A stretch of DNA of 64,000 nucleotides from Bin5 sp965116395 (GTDB taxonomy: Bacteria > Chloroflexota > Anaerolineae > Caldilineales > Caldilineaceae), in contig OZ220684.1 in NCBI GenBank assembly GCA_965116395.1, positions 1,240,001-1,304,000 on the forward strand, read 5' to 3'. Positions 53,778 to 64,000 of the stretch are shown piece after piece. A model generated the notes under the pieces. That model saw nothing but the letters and a program-made list of their open reading frames with translations, was not told where the DNA came from and ran no database searches. The translations under genes and the position numbers were made by a program. How positions within the stretch are numbered: position 1 is the first letter of the stretch; every line of letters begins with the position of its first letter.

Positions 53778-54713
53778 ATGCAAGAGATGAGTTTCACGAA
53801 ATCGCCCAGCTTTGAAGGCAACAAACTCGATACGGCACCGGAGGCATTTGGGACGCTGCGCTCATCGAGCGACGCGCTGTCTGATATGAAGGAGCTGCGC
53901 TGGCGGTTCGAGCAGGATGGTTATCTGTACCTGCCCGGGTTGCTGGATCGCAGTCAGGTTGTGGAGGCCCGGCTCGAAATGCTGAGGAAACTTGACGCTG
54001 CCGGCTGTCTGGACCGCGACTATCCGCTGGAGGAAGGTGTTGCCCACGCCGACTTTGAGAATGCGTTCATGGTGGAGTTGACGAAGGACAACGCCCCTCT
54101 TCTCGAGTTGCTCTATGATGGGCCGATGATTGCCTTCTATGAACAGTTTCTGGGCGGGGAGGTGCGCCACTTCGACTATACATGGTGCCGTTCCAAACCG
54201 CCGGGCGAGACGACTGCCACGCCGCCCCACTACGACATTGTATTCATGGGACGCGGTACGCAACGGCTGCATACGAGTTGGACGCCGCTGGGCGACATCC
54301 CCATTGAGATGGGTGGTCTGATGGTCCTGGAGAACTCCCATCGCCACGAAGAGGTAAAGACCGGCTACGGAACTTTGGACGTCGATGCATATTGCACCAA
54401 CTACCCCGATGCGGCCGAGATTGAATCCGGGGAGAAGCTGTGGCAGCATCCAAATGGCGGCGCCTATAACAAGGATGCCATTGCCGCGCGGGCCGAATTG
54501 GGGAATCGCTGGCTGACCACGGACTATGCGATGGGCGATCTGCTGGTTTTCAGTATGTACACCATGCACGCCAGCTTGGACAATCATTCCAACCAGATAC
54601 GGCTCTCCACCGACACGCGCTACCAGTTGGCCTCGGAACCGGTGGACGAGCGCTGGATCGGGGACAACCCGATTGCCCACGGGGTGGACGGCAAACGCGG
54701 CATGATCTGTTGA
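53778..54713 (+). CDS. PhyH-family dioxygenase
   Basis: 311 residues from ATG 53778; ATG 53787 is an equal alternative with the GGAG at 53773. H-x-D is in TPPHYDIVFMGRG, the distal His in YTMHASLDNHSNQIRLSTDT, the oxoglutarate Arg in the same segment. A 35-residue insert (GTLDVDAYCTNYPDAAEIES) between the two halves of the fold distinguishes it from its neighbours. Confidence 0.85.
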   Translation: MQEMSFTKSPSFEGNKLDTAPEAFGTLRSSSDALSDMKELRWRFEQDGYLYLPGLLDRSQVVEARLEMLRKLDAAGCLDRDYPLEEGVAHADFENAFMVELTKDNAPLLELLYDGPMIAFYEQFLGGEVRHFDYTWCRSKPPGETTATPPHYDIVFMGRGTQRLHTSWTPLGDIPIEMGGLMVLENSHRHEEVKTGYGTLDVDAYCTNYPDAAEIESGEKLWQHPNGGAYNKDAIAARAELGNRWLTTDYAMGDLLVFSMYTMHASLDNHSNQIRLSTDTRYQLASEPVDERWIGDNPIAHGVDGKRGMIC

Positions 54714-54761
54714 CCCACTGACGGCAGTTAAACACGCTACTACACAAAGGAAGATCGTCGG

Positions 54762-55532
54762 ATGCCCTCATTGCAACAGGCATTTTGGGAGATGGATGTA
54801 TACGGCTTCACAGTGCTGGAGGAGGTGCTGACTGGGGAAGAGGTGGAGGCCCTGCGCGCGTCGCTGGCTGATTGGGCAGCGAGGCTGGGCGGCGAGCAGC
54901 GATTTCTGGGACAGGCCGGCCATGTGAGCAACCTTCCTACGCTCGACCCGCTCTATCATCCTCTGGTCGATCATCCGCGCACTTTGCCTGTGATCGAGCA
55001 TGTACTGGGCAAGCAGATCATTCTAGGTAGTCTGAACGCGCGCATCGTCCGGCCCGGTGATCCGGTGCAGGGCCTGCACAGCGATATTCGGGCCGACCTG
55101 TTGAACATGGGATCCCCGGTGATGGTCAATACGGTGTGGCTGCTGGATGACTTCACGCCCGAAAACGGCCCCACGCGCATCGTGCCCGGCTCGCACAAGA
55201 GCGGCATGGCTGGACCGCCTGAAGGGATGGATGTAAAGCACGTCCATCAGTTGGTTGCGCCGGCTGGTAGTGTCCTCGTCTTTAACGGCCAGTGCTGGCA
55301 CGGGGGCGGGGCGAACCGGACTGAGACCGACCGCCATGCGCTGTTCGGCCACTACCGCAAGAGCGCGCTGATCTTCCAGGTCGATCCCCACGACGGCTTC
55401 CAAGAGGGCTGGATGGATGACCTGACGCCCCGCCAGCGTGAGTTGCTGCGCATGGACAACGGGCTGGCCGCGCCGCACGCAGCGGACAGCCACCTGCGTA
55501 TTTCGTTTTCGCGCGGCAAGAAGAAGGACTAG
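54762..55532 (+). CDS. PhyH-family dioxygenase
   Basis: 256 residues; AAAGGAAG precedes the ATG. H-x-D in LHSDIR, ENGPTRIVPGSHKSG, distal His in CWHGGGANRTETDRHALFGH. It lies 48 bases after the previous PhyH gene and probably shares its transcript. The basic C-terminus (SFSRGKKKD) is short. Confidence 0.85.
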   Translation: MPSLQQAFWEMDVYGFTVLEEVLTGEEVEALRASLADWAARLGGEQRFLGQAGHVSNLPTLDPLYHPLVDHPRTLPVIEHVLGKQIILGSLNARIVRPGDPVQGLHSDIRADLLNMGSPVMVNTVWLLDDFTPENGPTRIVPGSHKSGMAGPPEGMDVKHVHQLVAPAGSVLVFNGQCWHGGGANRTETDRHALFGHYRKSALIFQVDPHDGFQEGWMDDLTPRQRELLRMDNGLAAPHAADSHLRISFSRGKKKD

Positions 55533-55839
55533 CGCGCCCGACTGCGGAGATGGACCACGACGCAGCAAGGCATGCACCGGCTGGGAGTGCGTTCAGTTCG
55601 GCGGGCCGCTTAGTCTCACTACGTTATGTTGTGTAGTCCGGGAAGAATCCCCTCGATGGATGTGGGCGGAGCGATACCCTGCTGCCGCGTCCCAATCCTC
55701 TCTGCTTATTTCGAAGCTACTAAGCCGTATGCAGCGTCTATGTGGACAAGACCTTCAGTCCCGCCGCCAATCGGGCTATCTCATCGTGTACTCGCTGGCC
55801 GCCGCCACCTTGGACGGGACGCACCGCTGGAATTACGGC

Positions 55840-55925
55840 GTACGGTGGATGAGGCATGTTTTTGTAGGGGGGCGTTGCGGGGGCGCAGCCCCTGCACAAG
55901 GGAGGGCCGAAGGCCCGACCGCCCA
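55840..55925 (+). repeat. Dispersed palindromic repeat, copy 5
   Basis: TACGGTGGATGAGGCATG leader and otherwise the same parts as copy 4. The remaining 55533-56029 gap shows no gene; it separates the convergent PhyH and rhamnose genes. Confidence 0.9.
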
Positions 55926-56029
55926 TAAAACAGAGGATGAGGAGAGGGTAAACACCTTCACTCGCCTCATTCAGGTTCGCAGATCAGTTGTGGCTGAGTA
56001 GTTGCCTTATTTGTACAAAGAAGACAATC

Positions 56030-57472
56030 CTAATTGATTGCAGGCATCTTCACGTCCCGCCATGAATCCTGCTCATTGGGATCGAACCGCTCCAAAGCCC
56101 CGATTTCCGCTACCATTTGACGGCCCTCGTCGAGGTTCGCCAACTCGCCCAGGCTGATGAGTTGTACGAGCGCGTTGCCGATAACAGTTGCTTCGCCCGG
56201 ACCGGCGAGGACGGGAATACCGGTGGCGTCGGCGGTGAGCTGGTTCAGGAGCCGGTTACGGGAACCGCCGCCGACGACATGAATGACCTCGATCGGCTGT
56301 CCGGTCAGAGACTGCAGTTCCGAGAGCACATCGCGGTAGGCAAGGGCCAGGCTATCAAAGACGCAGCGGGCGATGGCGGCATCGCTCTGCGGGAGAGGCT
56401 GGCCGCTCTGCTCGCAGAAGGCTTGGATGTGCGCGGGATGGTCGCCGGGCGGCAGGAAGCGGTCGTCGTTGGGGTCGACAAAGGAACGCAAAGGTTCGGC
56501 CGACTCGGCCAGCGAGACCAGCTCCGGGTAGGAGTAGGCCCGGCCCGCCTGTTCCCAGGTAGACCGGCACTGCTGTAACAGCCACAGACCCATCACATTC
56601 TTTAGCAGCCGGAACGAGCCGTAGACGCCGCCCTCGTTGGTGGCGTTTACGGCCAGGGCAGCTTCGTTGACGACCGGCTGCGCCACTTCAAGGCCGACCA
56701 GGCTCCAGGTGCCGCTGCTGATATAGGCGAATTTTTCGGTTTGGGCGGGGACGCCTGCGACTGCGCTGCCGGTATCGTGACAGGCGGGCGCGATGACGGG
56801 GACGCCGTCGAAAACCCCTAGGCGCGTCCCGGGTTGCACGACCTCGGGGAAGAGGTCGGCAGGAATGCCAAGTGCGTCCAGCAGCCCGCCGGCCCAAGAA
56901 CGGGTAAATGGGTTAAGCATCTGAGTCGTGGTGGCATTACTGAATTCGCAGACCTGGACGCCGCTCAACCAGAAGTTGAGCAGATCCGGCACGGTGAGAA
57001 AGCGCGCCGCAATCTGCAGTTGGGGGGAGCCGCCGGCTACCAGGCTCATCATCTGGTAGAGCGTATTGATGGCCATGAACTGGATGCCGGTCTGCGCGAA
57101 CACTTCCGCTCTGGGAACGCGGGCGAAGACCGCCTCCAGCATTCCCTCTGTGCGGCTGTCGCGGTAGCAGACGGGGTTGCCGATGAGATCGCCGTTGCGA
57201 TCGAGGAGGCCGAAGTCCACGCCCCAGGTGTCGACGGCGAGGCTGGAGGGTGTTTCAGCTGCGTGCCCCTTGCTGCGGCCGATGCCCGCCTGCACCTCGC
57301 GCCAGAGGTGGAGAATATCCCACTGCAGCACACCGTTTACGGTCAGAGCGTAGTTGGGGAAGCGATGCACTTCCTCGAGCCGCAGGCTGGAGCCATCAAA
57401 ATGCACCGCCATCACCCGGCCGGATTCTGCGCCAATATCGATGGCCAAAACGGTGGCGCGGTTTTTCGTCAT
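56030..57472 (-). CDS. rhaB: Rhamnulokinase
   Basis: 480 residues, FGGY kinase fold. LAIDIGAESGRVMAVHFDG is the phosphate-1 loop with the rhamnulokinase GAESGR motif, VDTWGVDFGLLD the substrate-binding segment, ACHDTGSAVAGVPA and FAYISSGTWSLVG the second domain, VVGGGSRNRLLNQLTADATG the adenosine motif. It phosphorylates L-rhamnulose to rhamnulose 1-phosphate. AGGACG precedes the ATG. It follows rhaA by 65 bases; no aldolase or transporter is next to it. Confidence 0.93.
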   Translation of the reverse strand: MTKNRATVLAIDIGAESGRVMAVHFDGSSLRLEEVHRFPNYALTVNGVLQWDILHLWREVQAGIGRSKGHAAETPSSLAVDTWGVDFGLLDRNGDLIGNPVCYRDSRTEGMLEAVFARVPRAEVFAQTGIQFMAINTLYQMMSLVAGGSPQLQIAARFLTVPDLLNFWLSGVQVCEFSNATTTQMLNPFTRSWAGGLLDALGIPADLFPEVVQPGTRLGVFDGVPVIAPACHDTGSAVAGVPAQTEKFAYISSGTWSLVGLEVAQPVVNEAALAVNATNEGGVYGSFRLLKNVMGLWLLQQCRSTWEQAGRAYSYPELVSLAESAEPLRSFVDPNDDRFLPPGDHPAHIQAFCEQSGQPLPQSDAAIARCVFDSLALAYRDVLSELQSLTGQPIEVIHVVGGGSRNRLLNQLTADATGIPVLAGPGEATVIGNALVQLISLGELANLDEGRQMVAEIGALERFDPNEQDSWRDVKMPAIN

Positions 57473-57537
57473 GGTTCGTCCTGTTGCGTGTCATTTCGGC
57501 GAGGGAAGGGAGTTCGTCCTCTGCCCGGTCCCCGTTT

Positions 57538-58812
57538 TCAGTCTCGAAGTGACAGCACATCCTTCTCGTACTGCCGAATCTCCTGAAGAAAGGCCATGCC
57601 CACCGGCACATCCTGCTGCAAACAGTGGTAATCCCAGACTGCGGCGTGCGGCATCGCCTTCAACTCTTCCATCAGAGCCAGGCGGGTCGTGTAATCGGCC
57701 TGGCGTTCGATCTCCTGCATAGCATCCTTTGGCTCCAGCAGGGCCAGGAGCAGGGCGCGCAGCGAATTGCGGGTGCCAATCGCCCACGCGGCAACGCGGT
57801 TGATGCTGGCATCGAAGAAGTCCAACCCGATATGCACACGATCCAGATGGTCCCCGCGCACGATCTCCTGCATGATGGCCTGCAGCTCGTCGCTGAAGGT
57901 GACTACGTGGTCGCTATCCCAGCGAACGCCGCGGCTCACATGGAGGACCAGCTCCGATACGAAGAGCAGGCAGGCCGAAATCTTGTCGGAGATCACCTCG
58001 GTCGGGTGAAAGTGGCCGGCGTCGAGGCAGAGGGCCTGGTTGTTCTGCGCGGCATAGCCCAGATAGAATTCGTGCGAGCCGACAACGTAACTTTCGGAAC
58101 CGAGGCCGAACAGTTTACATTCGATAGCGTCACGGTTGTGGTTGGGATCGATTTCCTTTTCGAATATCTGGTCCAGGGCGTCTTTCAGGAGCCGACGGGG
58201 CGTTGCGCGGTCACTGGGCGTATCTTTGAGGCCGTCGGGAATCCAGATATTGGTCATTGCCGGTGTGCCCAGCTCCTTGCCGAAGAAGCTGCCGATCTCC
58301 CGGCAGGCGATGCAGTGCTGGATCCAAAACTGGCGGATGTCGTTGTCGTAGGAGGCGAGGGTGAAGCCATCGTCGGCCAAGGGGTGGGAGAATAGTGTCG
58401 GATTAAAGTCGATGCCGTGCCCGTTCTCTTTGGCCCAATCGGCCCAGCCCTGAAAATGGTGGGGCGCAATTTCGTTGCGGTCAGGTCTTTCGTCGGTGTC
58501 CGGGTACATCGCGTGAAGGTTCAGGCGGTGACTGCCGGGGATGATGCTGTATGCGATGTCCAGATCGCTGCGCAGTTCGTCGACAGTGCGGGCGCGCCCG
58601 GGATAGTTGCCGGTCGCCATGAGGCCGCCGCCCAGCCCGCGACCCGGCTCTTCAAAGCCGAGCACGTCGTCGCCCTGCCAGCAGTGGAGGCTGATGGGAA
58701 CGCCGCGTAAGGCGGAAAGCGCCTGCTCTGTGTCCACGCCGATGGCCGCGTATCGTTGCTGGGCCAGGGCGTAGGCGTCTTCGATCTGTTTCGATGTCGT
58801 AGCAAAGTTCAT
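57538..58812 (-). CDS. rhaA: L-rhamnose isomerase
   Basis: 424 residues, the length of the E. coli-type enzyme. Family motifs: PISLHCWQGDDVLGFE near the start, MATGNYPGRART, LNLHAMYPD, ECKLFGLGSESYVVGSHEFY, and metal-site segments CLDAGHFHPTEVISDKISA and RWDSDHVV. It converts L-rhamnose to L-rhamnulose. First gene of the operon, with GGAGT before the ATG. Confidence 0.95.
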   Translation of the reverse strand: MNFATTSKQIEDAYALAQQRYAAIGVDTEQALSALRGVPISLHCWQGDDVLGFEEPGRGLGGGLMATGNYPGRARTVDELRSDLDIAYSIIPGSHRLNLHAMYPDTDERPDRNEIAPHHFQGWADWAKENGHGIDFNPTLFSHPLADDGFTLASYDNDIRQFWIQHCIACREIGSFFGKELGTPAMTNIWIPDGLKDTPSDRATPRRLLKDALDQIFEKEIDPNHNRDAIECKLFGLGSESYVVGSHEFYLGYAAQNNQALCLDAGHFHPTEVISDKISACLLFVSELVLHVSRGVRWDSDHVVTFSDELQAIMQEIVRGDHLDRVHIGLDFFDASINRVAAWAIGTRNSLRALLLALLEPKDAMQEIERQADYTTRLALMEELKAMPHAAVWDYHCLQQDVPVGMAFLQEIRQYEKDVLSLRD

Positions 58813-59170
58813 CAGGTCACTCCATATTGACGAGAACGTTGATGCTTTTTAGTCAGCGAATAAGGAATTTATATCAGTGCGCTTTTCGAACGGGACTCGA
58901 TTTTGAGAACTGACGGAAGTTCGGGTCTTGACAGAAACGATGGGTGCAGGCGTGTACATTGCGGAGTGCCAGGCGGTGGTACTCTTCTGAAAAGGATGCG
59001 CCCTTCAAAGATGTTCAGACTCGCTGTCATTGCAGGATGGTGGAAACGGCTGAGGAGCAAAACCGGCATTGTATCTACTGTTTCAAAACATCTACCGTAG
59101 GGCTCTTTTTTCTGCTGTATTTCTTTGCCGCTTGGAAGAGACTGCACATGTGGAGATCTATCATCGTCCC
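58813..59170. other. Intergenic region between dnaE and rhaA
   Basis: No gene in about 360 bases. It must contain the rhaA promoter. TATAAA (minus strand, 58873-58868) has no matching -35. GAACT-N6-AGTTC at 58907-58922 is a possible regulator site, unsupported by other copies. Confidence 0.3.
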
Positions 59171-63337
<4,167 letters not shown>

Positions 63338-63473
63338 GGGAGGGTAGGGAAATCAGAAGGGTGAAGGCCAAGCCCAGCGCGAGGGCGGCACGGAAATGAT
63401 TGTTCCCATCATACATCAAGACCGCTACCGCTAACAACGCGCCCGGATAGCGAAGCGGCAGCGCATTGAGCGG

Positions 63474-64000
63474 TTATTCCGCTTCCAGTTGTTCCGGCAT
63501 CAATTGGTGCCAGAATACCTCACCGGACTCGATGCTGTCCTGGATTCGGTCGTCCAAATGGAGACCGGAAACAACCGCGAATGCGCGCTTGCCGGTGAAT
63601 CGGGTCATGAATTCGGCGTTACGGATGGCTCTTCTGGTGTCCCTTTCATTTGCCGTGTACGAGGCTTTGACGGCGACGTAGCAGGTCGTCCCGTCCACCG
63701 CCCGGGCTTCCATGATCAGATCGGCCACACGGAAGCTTCTCAGATCGCCGACGTGAATACCAGACGTGTCGGCCGCATCAATCAGATCCAAGAGTTCCTC
63801 CTGCGTGAGGTTTTTCTTCCTGCGCAGTTTCAGGTCCCTGGCGATAATGGGGGCGTCGGCAAGCGCGACATTTCTGGCATGGACACCCTTCAACTGCCCC
63901 AGATCGTTAGTGATTCTCCTAAACATGACATCGTGTCCATCCAAACGGGCATCGATTGCGTCGAAGCGCCTGTCAATCGCGTCGAAGCGGGCGTCGACCG
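63474..64000 (-). CDS. Coiled-coil protein with possible nuclease-like domain (5' truncated)
   Basis: The frame is open to the window edge, so the start lies beyond 64000; a TTG at 63944 is not needed as start. The visible N-terminal part is heptad-like (RFDAIDRRFDAIDARLDG), then RRITNDLGQLKGVHARNVAL. The C-terminal part (DLIMEARAVDGTTCYVAVKA, RRAIRNAEFMTRFTGKRAFA, VSGLHLDDRI) resembles coiled-coil proteins ending in a PD-(D/E)xK-like fold common in Chloroflexota and cyanobacteria, but the expected E-x-K reads AVK, so activity is doubtful. No named function. Confidence 0.6.
   Translation of the reverse strand, partial: VDARFDAIDRRFDAIDARLDGHDVMFRRITNDLGQLKGVHARNVALADAPIIARDLKLRRKKNLTQEELLDLIDAADTSGIHVGDLRSFRVADLIMEARAVDGTTCYVAVKASYTANERDTRRAIRNAEFMTRFTGKRAFAVVSGLHLDDRIQDSIESGEVFWHQLMPEQLEAE

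Overview
This is a high-GC bacterial window dominated by chromosomal housekeeping genes (dnaN, gyrA, uvrB, dnaE, fabF-fabH, rhaB-rhaA, an ABC-F ATPase). They are interleaved with secreted proteins carrying Thr-Pro linkers, four PhyH-type dioxygenases, a metacaspase-like protein and polymer-forming membrane proteins. This mix, the sigma70-like promoters and a Gram-positive-type LexA box fit a Chloroflexota bacterium, possibly a host-associated lineage given the eukaryote-like LRR proteins. That assignment is inference; no rRNA is present. I see no tRNA, CRISPR array, transposase or prophage.

Layout. 1-4.1 kb: tail of a DUF5678-like protein, then a caspase/DUF4384-like/alpha-beta-hydrolase protein. 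4.1-12.3 kb (minus): ABC-F ATPase overlapping an acyl-CoA synthetase, a YhhN-like membrane protein, a putative carbohydrate-binding-fold protein, an HNH nuclease, a small membrane protein and a Tat-type lipoprotein glycosidase read from an apparently leaderless promoter. 12.5-13.0 kb: three of five copies of a dispersed palindromic repeat. 13.1-13.5 kb: a SelW/Rdx-family gene with an in-frame TGA in a C-x-x-U motif, a downstream hairpin at bacterial-SECIS distance, its own promoter and a strong terminator. Gene callers that stop at TGA miss it. 13.6-18.8 kb (minus): Nif3-like, DUF951, polymer-forming protein, PIG-L deacetylase, spermidine-synthase-like membrane protein. 19-21.8 kb (plus): S51 peptidase with a CysRS-like tail, PhyH protein, a dead higB toxin beside an intact higA antitoxin.

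21.9-37.4 kb is the most unusual part. dnaN (minus) diverges from an ECF sigma / putative anti-sigma pair. Two large paralogous secreted LRR proteins follow, then gyrA (minus). The LRR locus is a tandem duplication of about 5.1 kb. Its junction (about 29.0-29.8 kb) is a scar made of the gyrA 3' tail, two non-contiguous pieces of dnaN and the 3' end of the anti-sigma gene, stitched at short homologies. The block just upstream of each LRR gene, which includes a TTGACA-17-TATATT promoter, is far better conserved between copies than the genes themselves.

37.9-48.8 kb: uvrB behind a promoter carrying a perfect CGAAC-N4-GTTCG LexA box; a secreted GH3-like protein with a degraded catalytic motif; a MarR-regulated heterodimeric ABC exporter with one degenerate nucleotide site. 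49-55.5 kb (plus): fabF-fabH with a 4-base overlap, then PhyH / zinc-type dehydrogenase / PhyH / PhyH. 56-58.8 kb (minus): rhamnulokinase and L-rhamnose isomerase. 59.2-63.3 kb: dnaE. The window ends inside a coiled-coil protein.
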